A stretch of 36,304 bases of DNA from positions 1 to 36,304 of the forward strand of contig JAKSBQ010000044.1 of NCBI GenBank assembly GCA_022361075.1, written 5' to 3'. Both the position numbers and the translations under genes were made by a program. Shown here one piece after another: positions 8,671 through 17,800 of the stretch; position 1 is the stretch's first letter, and each line of letters starts with the position of its first letter. Below the pieces are notes generated by a model, which had not been told where the DNA came from, did no database searches, and was given only the letters and a program-made list of their open reading frames with translations. Source of the stretch: Opitutales bacterium. Its GTDB lineage: Bacteria > Verrucomicrobiota > Verrucomicrobiia > Opitutales > JAFGAQ01.

Positions 8671-10359
8671 CTAACCCAGCCAGAAGCTGAAGTAGAGATA
8701 CATGCCTAGTACCAGCAGTCCAACTAGACCTGCAAGTGCTTTATTCCAGCCATCCCAACTGGCTTTAATATCGCCATCATCTTCTTCCCTAATTGAAGCA
8801 TAGGTGAGACCTTTTACCTGCTCTGCCGAAGGAGGTGCGGTCAAAAATGAAGCCACAATGATCGTTATGGTACTTAGGGCAAGGAGAATACCTGTAGCAT
8901 ATAGGAAGTTAAAATCACCAATCGCTGCTAAGAATGCAGGATTCTCAATCTTACCTTCACCAAAAAGAGCCTGAATCGTTAGTTTGGCCATGCCCAGGAC
9001 AAATCCTACCGACATTCCCCATACAGCACCTGTTCCATTGATGCGTCTCCAGAACAATCCAAGTATGAAAACCGCTGTGATCGGTGGTGCAAGATACCCC
9101 TGAACACTTTGAAGATACTGGTAAAGTCCTCCGCCTGAGATACGAGCCATCACAGGGATCCAGATCATACCCAAACCAACGACAACCGTAGTCGCAATTC
9201 GACCCACGACTACTAACTGTTGATCGGTGGTCCTGGGGAAAAGTTTTCCGTAGATATCGACTGTGAACAGCGATGCACTTGAGTTAAACAAAGAAGCCAA
9301 AGAACTCATCAAAGCTGCAAGCAAACATGCAACAATCAATCCACGCAATCCAGATGGTAGAAGCGTAGTCACAAGAGTTGGAAACACTTGGTCACCATTG
9401 ATGGGCGCTATCACATTACCGCTTAAATCAAGTTTCGGTGGAATGGTAATAATCCCTTCCTGGTGAAGTGCCCAGCCAAGCAAACCCGGAATTAAGAAGA
9501 TCAGGACAGGAGTAACCTTTAGCAAACCACCAAAAAGTGAACCAGTTCGTGCAGTCTTAAGGTCTTTCGCTGTGAGTGTCCGCTGCACAATGTATTGATC
9601 CGTGCACCAGTACCAAATACCAATGATCGGTGATGCAATCATTACGCCTAACCATGGAAACTCTGGATCAGACAATGGTCGCCATAGTGCGAATTGCTCT
9701 GCATTGGCACTACAAATATTAACAAATTCTGACCATCCACCAAGTTTACCTAGTCCAAAAAAGGTGATAAAGCCTGAACCAATCACCAGGATGATAGCTT
9801 GCGGAGCTGAAGTATAAAGAACTGCCCTCATACCACCCAATACAGTGTAAATACCCGTAAGTATGACTGTTGCAAAGGCTCCAACCCAGAAAGCGTTTTC
9901 TGGTGAACCGAATGTATCCGGCAACAATGCCTGGAATACAAGAGCCCCCGCATAGACCGTTACTGAAACCTTTGTAAAGACGTATGCAACTAACGACACA
10001 CCGGACAAGATCCCACGCGCCTTTGCATTGAAGCGTTTCTCCAGGAACTCAGGAATCGTGTAAACGCCAGACTTATAATAGAAGGGAACAAAGAAATAGG
10101 CGAGCATGATAAGTACCCAGGCATGTAGCTCCCAGTGAGCCATCGCCATCCCAGTCGAAGCACCTTGACCTGCAAGGCCGACAATATGTTCTGAACCAAT
10201 ATTTGAGGTGAAAATAGATGCACCGATGACAAACCATCCGGCATTCCGACCACCCAAAAAGTAGTCCTTCATAGACTCCTGTTTACGACCTGCCCACCAT
10301 GCGATGCCTGCAATCATCCCAAAGTAGATCCCGATCACTATCCAATCTAATACAGTCAT
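8671..10359 (-). CDS. SGLT-type sodium:solute symporter
   Basis: 562-aa inner-membrane protein of the sodium:solute symporter family (SSSF), close to the sodium/sugar cotransporter branch. Seen: about 14 hydrophobic segments; SMKDYFLGGRNAGWFVIGAS at about 29-48; the SGLT signature region WYWCTDQYIVQRTL; and SSLASLFNSSASLFTVDIY, the conserved sodium-site helix. Length is normal for the family. The likely role is moving a monosaccharide or disaccharide from periplasm to cytoplasm using the sodium gradient. In this locus that would connect the TonB receptor to the cytoplasmic phosphorylase. The start has a good AAGGA Shine-Dalgarno sequence lying within the last codons of the 73-codon frame just upstream, with one base between that frame's stop and this ATG. 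A terminator follows at 8604-8637. Confidence 0.92.
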   Translation of the reverse strand: MTVLDWIVIGIYFGMIAGIAWWAGRKQESMKDYFLGGRNAGWFVIGASIFTSNIGSEHIVGLAGQGASTGMAMAHWELHAWVLIMLAYFFVPFYYKSGVYTIPEFLEKRFNAKARGILSGVSLVAYVFTKVSVTVYAGALVFQALLPDTFGSPENAFWVGAFATVILTGIYTVLGGMRAVLYTSAPQAIILVIGSGFITFFGLGKLGGWSEFVNICSANAEQFALWRPLSDPEFPWLGVMIASPIIGIWYWCTDQYIVQRTLTAKDLKTARTGSLFGGLLKVTPVLIFLIPGLLGWALHQEGIITIPPKLDLSGNVIAPINGDQVFPTLVTTLLPSGLRGLIVACLLAALMSSLASLFNSSASLFTVDIYGKLFPRTTDQQLVVVGRIATTVVVGLGMIWIPVMARISGGGLYQYLQSVQGYLAPPITAVFILGLFWRRINGTGAVWGMSVGFVLGMAKLTIQALFGEGKIENPAFLAAIGDFNFLYATGILLALSTITIIVASFLTAPPSAEQVKGLTYASIREEDDGDIKASWDGWNKALAGLVGLLVLGMYLYFSFWLG

Positions 10360-10360
10360 T

Positions 10361-10582
10361 TTATTCCTTGTTCTTGTATTTGCTCAAAATAAGCTTTGGC
10401 TCCGTGTTTCTGGAGGTAATGCTTTTTAAAAACTGATTCGCATGTAGATCCGCTCGCTTAAACACAACTGTACCAGGATGTCTCTTTGCACTTGATCCTG
10501 GAGTAGCTGACACACCATCAACCAAAAGCGGTAAGCTCAACAAGCAGATACCGACAATAACAGAGTAGATTGGGGTGATCAT
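10361..10582 (-). CDS. Possible small secreted or membrane peptide (73 aa)
   Basis: Small frame not recognised as a known family. Residues 1-26 (MITPIYSVIVGICLLSLPLL then VDGVSA) look like a cleavable signal peptide or single membrane helix; the remaining 47 residues are basic and polar. Its TAA stop is one base from the symporter ATG, and the symporter's Shine-Dalgarno sequence is inside its last codons, the arrangement expected for translational coupling. Against it: no clear Shine-Dalgarno sequence of its own and no known homologue that I recall. It could be a small symporter partner, or a leader peptide. Confidence 0.42.
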   Translation of the reverse strand: MITPIYSVIVGICLLSLPLLVDGVSATPGSSAKRHPGTVVFKRADLHANQFLKSITSRNTEPKLILSKYKNKE

Positions 10583-10911
10583 TTATTGTGTTAAAACGGG
10601 GTTCTTTGTGGCATGAGCCATCAATTTCTGAAGTTAGGTAAGGGGTTGAGCTTAACTATAAGCAGATGCTGCTACCACATGAGCAAGTTCAAAGTCATTA
10701 ACTGTAAAGTTTTTCACGGCAATTAGCATCCCTGTCCTATCATATAAAAGACACTACTCTTATGAATGAGTGCAAAACTCTGTTTCTTTCTATCAACCTC
10801 ACGGCACACTTAACCTCACGGCACACTTCATCAATATCTGAAAATTGAGTTTCACTTTTTTCTTATAAAACTGGCTTTTTTACTACTAGTGAATAGAAAA
10901 TTTGAAGCCCT
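10583..10911. promoter_or_regulatory. Divergent region symporter / aldo-keto reductase
   Basis: 329 bp between divergent units. It contains ACTCTTA followed by TGAAT at 10756-10767, a partial match to the 12-mer before the GH94 and TonB receptor genes, and a perfect 17-bp tandem duplication (10795-10828). AT-rich sequence at 10840-10890 (TTGAGT, TATAAA) may hold the reductase promoter, but the 13-bp spacing of those boxes is too short to claim. Confidence 0.35.
10795..10828. repeat. Perfect 17-bp tandem duplication
   Basis: AACCTCACGGCACACTT occurs twice, head to tail, with no gap and no mismatch (10795-10811 and 10812-10828). It lies 83 bp upstream of the aldo/keto reductase start. It could be a doubled regulator site or a recent slippage event. 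Confidence 0.95.
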
Positions 10912-11835
10912 ATGGAAAAGATAGAAATTGGTAGTTCTGGAATCTCTTGCTCTCGTCTCGTTTACGGTTGCATGCGACTTATTGGTGAAGGTTCAACCGA
11001 AGCCCTGAAGAACGGAAAAAAATCAATCCATTCCGCAATCGACGCAGGCTTCAATCACTTTGATCATGCCGACATCTACGGAAAAGGCTCCTGTGAAACT
11101 CTATTCGGAGAAGTTTTGCGGGAATCTCCTCAACTACGAGACCAGATCATCTTGACCAGTAAATGCGGAGTTATCTTTCCAAACGATCCGACCCCCGGCG
11201 ATCCCGGCCGCTATCGACTCGATGCACAGCACATCGAATCTTCTATCGATGGCATATTAACAAGACTGCAGACTGATCATCTCGACTTCTATCTTCTCCA
11301 CCGACCTGACTATCTCATGCAAGCTGAAGAGATCGCAAAGTCCCTCGAGAAAATAGTGAATCAGGGAAAAACCAAAGCCATCGGTGTCAGCAACTTCAGC
11401 TATTCGCAGGTTGAGATGCTTCGCTCCCACCTAAACATCCCGATTCAGGTTCACCAGATGGAAGTGAATATTCACAATATTTCGGCCTTCCACAACGGAA
11501 CGTTGGATCAATGCCAACAACACAACATCTCTCCGCAGGCCTGGTGTCCATTAGGCGGCATTGTTTATCCAGCCTGGGGGAACACTTTTTCGGAGGATGA
11601 CGAGGTTCGAATCCAAACTGAGGTAGAGCGACAATGTTCAAAATACGAGATCGAACCGTGGATTCTCATCCTGGCATGGGTACTAAAGCACCCAGCCCGG
11701 ATTTTTCCGATCGTCGGGAGCACGAATGCCGATAGGATCAAGCTCGCGCCTACCGCGTTAAACCTGGCCAAAATCTACAGCCGTAAAGATTGGTATGCCC
11801 TTCTCGAAGCCAGAAATGGACATAAAGTGCCTTAA
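10912..11835 (+). CDS. Aldo/keto reductase (YdhF-like)
   Basis: 307-aa NADPH-dependent oxidoreductase with a TIM barrel. The catalytic tetrad of the family is visible: Asp51 and Tyr56 in FDHADIYG, Lys84 in LTSKCG, and His130 in LLHRPD. The cofactor-binding end is present (GSTNADRI). GVSNFS and the WCPLGG segment are typical of the YdhF-like branch. It acts on small carbonyl compounds or sugars in the cytoplasm; the physiological substrate cannot be read from sequence. It is monocistronic, lying between the sugar locus and the efflux operon, and belongs clearly to neither. No strong Shine-Dalgarno sequence precedes the ATG. Confidence 0.9.
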   Translation: MEKIEIGSSGISCSRLVYGCMRLIGEGSTEALKNGKKSIHSAIDAGFNHFDHADIYGKGSCETLFGEVLRESPQLRDQIILTSKCGVIFPNDPTPGDPGRYRLDAQHIESSIDGILTRLQTDHLDFYLLHRPDYLMQAEEIAKSLEKIVNQGKTKAIGVSNFSYSQVEMLRSHLNIPIQVHQMEVNIHNISAFHNGTLDQCQQHNISPQAWCPLGGIVYPAWGNTFSEDDEVRIQTEVERQCSKYEIEPWILILAWVLKHPARIFPIVGSTNADRIKLAPTALNLAKIYSRKDWYALLEARNGHKVP

Positions 11836-11904
11836 TTTTGAATCATGCTCTTGTGATTGACCGTTAAAAGCACATTATCGCCGTTAGTTTAATACAACTT
11901 ACCC

Positions 11905-11928
11905 CCATTTTTAAAATTTTAAAAATGG
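11905..11928. promoter_or_regulatory. Perfect 24-bp AT-rich palindrome before the efflux operon
   Basis: The half-site CCATTTTTAAAA is followed directly by its exact reverse complement. It ends 41 bp before the lipoprotein start codon and begins 69 bp after the reductase stop. It may be an operator for an unlinked repressor of the efflux operon; a hairpin acting as terminator for the reductase gene is less likely because no T-run follows. Confidence 0.6.
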
Positions 11929-11969
11929 TTTGTAACCTGTTCCGAGGAATTTGCGTTCCTGGTATCTTA

Positions 11970-13391
11970 ATGCACCCGAAACTACTTTTTTCCGCTCTCA
12001 TTCTCGTTACCATTTCTGCGTGTTCGACCCTTCCCCCAAAAATCACCACAGAATCCCCAGTTGAAATCCCCGATCAATGGAGCCAACCCGCAACTTCGGA
12101 ACCGGTGCTCAAATACGTTGACTACTGGCTCGATGACTTTCAGGACCCACAACTCCACCAGCTCATCGAACACGGTCTGGAAAATAGTTTCAGCTTCGAT
12201 GCGGCGCTTGCGAGACTCGAACGGGCTCAGGCCACAGCAACTCTGTCCGGCGTCAGTCTCTGGCCGTCAGTAAATGCCAATTTCCGCGCCTCAAGAGCTC
12301 GTCGAAACAATACAGGCGGCCTGCAAATCACGAGCAATACCAACAACACATTCAGCCCGTCACTTGACATTTCCTGGGAACTCGATCTTTGGGGTCAGGC
12401 AAGAAACGAACGAAAAGCAGGTATCGCAGACTTTCAGGTAGCTCAGGAAGTCTATCAAAGTGCGAAACTTTCCCTCGCTGCCTCAATCGCCAGATCGTGG
12501 ATTTCACTCATTGAGAGCAAACTTCAACTGGAACTGACTGAGAAAACTCTGGAAAGTCTCGAACAGAATCTCACCACGGTTCAAGAGAACTTCCGTTCAG
12601 GAATCGCAAGGGCGCTCGAGTATCAGTTGGCCAAAGCAAATATCGCCAACACCCAATCCAGCTACGAACGCCAAAAACGGGTATTCGACGCCGCACAGAG
12701 AAGTTTTCAAGTATTGATCGGAGATTATCCTGACGCGATTATCAGCATTTCGGACCGATTGCCCCAAATTACAACTTCGATTCCAATTGGACTTCCCGCT
12801 GAGCTCATCTCACGTCGCCCGGATGTGATTCAGGCCGAACGAAGACTCGCAGGCAACTCGGAAAGGATCAAAGCAGCTAAGAAATCCTTTATTCCCAATA
12901 TCCGCCTCACAACAAGTGGAGGGATTCAAACCAATGAACTGTCAGAAATCACCAACACCGATTTTAAAATCTGGAACATTGCCGCCAACTTCACTCAGCC
13001 CATTTTCACAGGTAAACGACTGAAAGCGAACCTTGACCGTGCAAGGGCGAACTACGACGAATCACTAGCAAATTACGGTCAAACATTACTCAGAGCCTTT
13101 CAGGAAGTGGAATCACTAATCGCCGCAAATCAATTTTTCGCCGAAGAAGTTGCTGCACGGGAATTTTCAAAAAAGGAAAATCAACTCGCCGCCGAAATGG
13201 CATGGGAGGAGTATACCAACGGTCTTACGACAATCACAACGCTGCTTGAGAGTCAGCGAAGAGCGTTCAATTCTGAGAGCAGCTACCTCCAGGTCGCCGC
13301 CCAACGGATCCTTTCCCGCATCAATCTCTACTTGGCCTTAGGAGGCGATTTTACCGGAAGCCATTCAGACACAACCCCAATTCAGGACTGA
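11970..13391 (+). CDS. RND-type outer-membrane efflux lipoprotein (NodT/OprM family)
   Basis: 473-aa outer-membrane channel of a tripartite efflux pump. I chose the ATG at 11970 because it gives a proper lipoprotein signal MHPKLLFSALILVTISAC, with lipobox ISAC and acylated Cys18; Ser at +2 is compatible with outer-membrane sorting. The longer frame from 11925 would add 15 residues before the signal. Two repeated outer-membrane efflux halves are visible: helices around 50-230 with WELDLWGQARNERKAG, and 255-455 with LPAELISRRPDVIQAERRL, the family hallmark. It is first in a three-gene operon, with the adaptor 23 bp downstream and the pump after it. Confidence 0.93.
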   Translation: MHPKLLFSALILVTISACSTLPPKITTESPVEIPDQWSQPATSEPVLKYVDYWLDDFQDPQLHQLIEHGLENSFSFDAALARLERAQATATLSGVSLWPSVNANFRASRARRNNTGGLQITSNTNNTFSPSLDISWELDLWGQARNERKAGIADFQVAQEVYQSAKLSLAASIARSWISLIESKLQLELTEKTLESLEQNLTTVQENFRSGIARALEYQLAKANIANTQSSYERQKRVFDAAQRSFQVLIGDYPDAIISISDRLPQITTSIPIGLPAELISRRPDVIQAERRLAGNSERIKAAKKSFIPNIRLTTSGGIQTNELSEITNTDFKIWNIAANFTQPIFTGKRLKANLDRARANYDESLANYGQTLLRAFQEVESLIAANQFFAEEVAAREFSKKENQLAAEMAWEEYTNGLTTITTLLESQRRAFNSESSYLQVAAQRILSRINLYLALGGDFTGSHSDTTPIQD

Positions 13392-13414
13392 TCGGTCTAT
13401 TTTATAAAACTACA

Positions 13415-14851
13415 ATGAAAATCTTAAGATACTTGCTACCTTTGATCATACTCGCTCTGGGCGGGCTTGTTTCGTTTGTGTTTTTCGCCACTAAATCCGA
13501 ACCGCAACAAAGAGAATTCCCCTACAGGATGCCAGAGGTTCAAGGAATTCAGTTAAAACCCGAAGAATTCCAGGTGACTCTAAAGACCCAGGGCGTCGTC
13601 CAGGCACGCACACAGATCAACCTGGTGGCTGAGATTCGCGGGCGTGTAACTGAAGTTGCTCCAAACTTCCGGGAAGGCGGTTTTTTCGAGGAAGGAGAGC
13701 TTCTGCTGCGAATCGATCCTGTAGACTACGAATCCGATCTCGTGATCGCTCAAGCAGCACTGGCCCAGGCAGAACTCAACCTGAAGCAGGAGCAAGCACG
13801 ATACGAGCAAGCCAAGCGCGACTGGGATCGCCTCAGCTCCGACTCGGAACCCAATCCACTCGTGCTGCGGGAGCCACAAATCAAACAGGCCCGGGCAAAT
13901 ATCGCCTCCGCTGAAGCAAGAGTGAAAACTGCCGAACGCAACCTCGAACGAACCGAGATTCGTGCCCCTTTCGCAGGACGTGTGCTCACGAAAAACGTGG
14001 ATGTCGGGCGTTACGTTTCACCGGGTAATCCGTTGGCAAACATATACGCAGTGGATTTTGCTGAAGTTCGACTGCCACTCACCTCGAAACAAGTCGCATT
14101 TCTTAGAATGCAGGAAGTCTATCGGGGAGAATCTCCTGAATTAAATGATGGGCCCGAAGTGGTCGCAAAATACAAGGTGGGCAACAGAGAACACGAGTGG
14201 GTCGGGCGTATCGTGAGAGCTGAAGGAGCGGTCGACGCTAACAGCCGTCAGTTGTTTGTTTACGCACAATTCGACAACCCCTATGGTCGCTCCGAACGAG
14301 GGAAACCACCTCTGAAAGTGGGAACTTTTGTAACTGCCAATATTCAGGGTGTGCTGCTCAAAGATGTTTACGTCATCCCCAGACGTTTACTCAACGAAAC
14401 CAAATTCGTCATCGTTGCGGATGAGAAGAACTACCTTCACCGGCGATACATCGACATCATTTGGTCAGAAGACGAATACATCATCGCCCGAAGCGGTTTT
14501 GAGCCAGGGGACCGACTTTGTCTCACAGACGTGCCCTACTCGCTCGAAGGCCTGGAGGTAAACATGACGGAAGTCGCCGAAATCCCCTCGGAAGAAAAAG
14601 AAGAGAAGGTTGAGGAGACCCAGGTGGTAAGAAGACCATCTTCACCAGCTCAGGCTGCTGGAGGAAATCCGATGATCCAGGGCATGCTGAATGCAATTCC
14701 GGAGGATAAAAAACTTCCAGATGAGCTGATGAAACGACTCGAACAAGCCATGGCCAGTGGAGACCGCCAACAAATTCGACCCGTGATGCAAGAAATTCGA
14801 AAGTGGGGAGAAGAAAATGATGTGAATTTTCCATCACCTCGTCGTTCCTAG
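13415..14851 (+). CDS. RND efflux periplasmic adaptor subunit (MFP/HlyD-like)
   Basis: 478-aa membrane-fusion protein bridging pump and outer-membrane channel. Residues 5-25 are a membrane anchor. The split lipoyl domain is around 66-100 (INLVAEIRGRVTEVAP, ELLLRIDPVDYES) and 185-220 (EIRAPFAGRVLTKNVDVGRYV), flanking a Gln/Ala/Glu-rich helical hairpin at about 105-180. Beta-barrel and membrane-proximal domains continue to about 385. A C-terminal tail of about 89 residues (390-478) is unusual: a charged EEKEEKVEE linker, then a predicted helical segment (DELMKRLEQAMASGDRQQ). Most adaptors end near 350-400 residues. It is second in the efflux operon. Confidence 0.92.
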   Translation: MKILRYLLPLIILALGGLVSFVFFATKSEPQQREFPYRMPEVQGIQLKPEEFQVTLKTQGVVQARTQINLVAEIRGRVTEVAPNFREGGFFEEGELLLRIDPVDYESDLVIAQAALAQAELNLKQEQARYEQAKRDWDRLSSDSEPNPLVLREPQIKQARANIASAEARVKTAERNLERTEIRAPFAGRVLTKNVDVGRYVSPGNPLANIYAVDFAEVRLPLTSKQVAFLRMQEVYRGESPELNDGPEVVAKYKVGNREHEWVGRIVRAEGAVDANSRQLFVYAQFDNPYGRSERGKPPLKVGTFVTANIQGVLLKDVYVIPRRLLNETKFVIVADEKNYLHRRYIDIIWSEDEYIIARSGFEPGDRLCLTDVPYSLEGLEVNMTEVAEIPSEEKEEKVEETQVVRRPSSPAQAAGGNPMIQGMLNAIPEDKKLPDELMKRLEQAMASGDRQQIRPVMQEIRKWGEENDVNFPSPRRS

Positions 14852-14878
14852 TAACCCACCAAAGAGAGGAATCCTGAA

Positions 14879-17800
14879 ATGAATGCATTAATCTCATGGT
14901 TTACCAGGAATGGTGTCGCCGCCAATCTACTCATGGTCGCCATCGTAGGTGCCGGCATATTCACCGCTACCCAAAAAATCGTTCTTCAGGAGTTTCCTGA
15001 CGTCCCGATCCGCACCATCTCCGTATCCGTTTCTTATCGCGGCTCTACTCCGACAGAGGTGGAGCAAAGCATCGTAACCGTAATCGAAGAAGCGGTTTAC
15101 GATGTAGAGGGCCTCAAGGAAATGATCAGTCGGGCATCTTCGACTGGTGGAACAGTCAACCTGGAAATCGAAGAGGGGTATGATCTCGGTAAAGCACTCG
15201 ACGAAATCGAAAATCGTGTCAGTGCCATCCGAATTTTTCCCGAAGAAACCGAACGAGCTCAGGTGAGTCTGGGCCGCATCACCGAACGGGTTATCACGGT
15301 CGTAATCGCTGCTGACATGTCGGAAAAAGAACTCAAACGTCTCGGCGAACGCATGAGGGACGAGATCAGTGGTCTTCCCGACATCACCTTGGCCTCTCTT
15401 AAAGCGGTTCGTCCCTACGAAATCGCCATTGAGGTATCAGAGGAAACTCTCAAGCGATACAACCTCTCTTTTGACACCGTCGTTCGCGCGATTCGAGCTT
15501 CATCTGTCGATCTCTCCGCAGGCAGCATCAAAACCGAAGGAGGAACCGTGCTGCTCCGCACTCGCGAACAAGCTTACGATCAAAATGCATTTTCCGAAAT
15601 CGTCGTTCGCACGCGCCGGGACGGTACTCGCATCCTGCTCAGTGATGTTGCGACAGTAACTGATGGCTTTGATGAGACGCCAATCATCTCGAAATTCAAC
15701 GGCCAGCGCGCAATCGCGATCGACGTCTTTCGCTCCGGTGAACAAAACGCCGTCGAGCTCGGCGAAACAGTCAAAGACTACATCGAACAAGCACGGAAGC
15801 GTTACCCAAAGGAAATTCTAATCGATTACTGGGCCGATGACTCCGAGCGCGTCAAACAACGCCTCCTCACTCTGCAGGACAGTGCGTTTTTTGGTTTCAT
15901 TCTCGTCATGGGGATTCTCGCTCTGTTTTTGCGACCCTCACTCGCTTTCTGGGTAGCTCTGGGTATTCCAATCGCTTTTTCGGGTGCGTTCATGTTGCTT
16001 CCCGCCATGGGGGTGACGCTCAACCTTGTCACACTCTTTGCTTTCATTATCGTGCTGGGAATTGTCGTCGACGACGCCATTGTCACGGGAGAAAATGTCT
16101 TTCAACACATGCAGCAGGGGGAGGATTCCCTGACGGCTGCGATCAAGGGGACACAGGAGGTCGCGCTTCCCGTTATCTTTGGCGTGCTCACCACCATCGC
16201 CGCCTTTTATCCGCTCACCACACTGACGGGTTCACGCGGAAGCATTTTTGGAAATATTCCGATGGTGGTCATACCGGTCCTTCTCTTCTCCCTAGTGGAG
16301 TCCAAACTCATCCTTCCGGCTCACTTGAAACATCTGCACAACATCGGAAAAAATAAAAAACGGAAACGAAACTTCCTCGAAAAAGGGCAAAAAGCGATCG
16401 CAGATGGCTTAGAGTCGTTTGTTCTAAATTACTACCGCCCTTTCCTTAACTTCTGCCTGAACAATCGTTACTCCACCGCCGCCTGCTTCATCGCGATTCT
16501 GATGATCTTCCTGGCTATGGTGTTGACTGGCCATGTCAAATACAGCGATTTTCCTCGCATCCCAAGAGATACAGTTTCGATCACATTGATGATGCCTCCG
16601 GGGACCACTTTTGAAACCACTCAAAAATACGTCAATCGTATCGAAAAACACGCCCTATCCCTGAAGGACGAAGTAAACGCCGAGTATGGACAAACTATCA
16701 TAGCAAACGTATTCGCTACAGCCGGTGGCAGACCATTCGGTGGAAGCAGGTTTCGTTCTCGTGCGAGTTCTGGAGTTGCGGAACAGGGAGAAATAATCAT
16801 CGAACTCGTATCCGCGGAAACCACGGGAGTCCAATACGGAAGTCGCGAGGTCGCCATGGGAATGCGACAACGAGTAGGCTCCATCCCGGAGGCCGAACAA
16901 CTCAATTTCTCCTTCAGTCGAGGTTCCACGGGGATCTCCTTTGAACTCGTGAGTCCGAATGTCGACGATCTCATCGCCGCATCTGAAGAACTTCAGGAAA
17001 AACTCCTGGAATACGAAGGGCTTTACGACATCGAAGACTCCTTTGAGAGATCCACAGAAGAATACGAGTTGAAGATTAAGCCGGAAGCGGAGTTCCTTGG
17101 CATCACCGCACTCAATCTTGCGCAACAGGTCAGGCAGGCCTTCTTCGGAGCAGAAGCTCAGCGCATCCAAAGAGGTCGTGACGACGTGCGAGTCATGGTT
17201 CGCTACCCAGAAGTACAACGACGAACACTCGCGAGTCTCGACACCATGATGATCCGCACGCCAAACGGGAATGAAGTCCCTTTCGAGACGGTCGCCGAAA
17301 TCATTCCCGGACAGAGTCTCCCTTCCATCCAGCGCATCAATCGAAAGCGAAACATCGAGGTCACTGCTGATGCAGACGAAGACACGATTAACGTGGATTT
17401 CGTACAAGCTGAAATCGAAAACGAATACCTCCCGGTGCTTTTGGCCAAATATCCTGGCATGGAGTATGGCTTACGTGGACGTGCTCTGGATTCGAAAAAC
17501 AATCAAAAAGAATTTCTCCAGGGGGTAGGCTTCGTGCTGATTGTGATCTACATCCTTCTTGCGATCCCTTTTAGAAGTTATTTTCAGCCTTTCATTGTCA
17601 TGTCCGTGATTCCATTTGGGGTCATCGGTGCAGTTCTGGGGCACATGATCATGACGGCGATTACTCCGCAGACTCATGTAGTCACGATGATGTCGATACT
17701 CGGCATTCTCGCTTTATCGGGAGTCGTGGTAAACGATTCACTCGTGATGGTCGATTTCGTCAACCGGAACCGACGTCAGGGAATGCCTTTGCCCGAAGCC

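Noticed and set aside
10795-10828. Short direct repeat considered as a CRISPR remnant
   Set aside because: Only two copies, directly abutting with no spacer, and no cas gene in the window.
16655-17407. 250-codon minus-strand frame opposite the RND pump gene
   Set aside because: Fully antisense to conserved RND coding sequence, with no domain and no upstream start signals.
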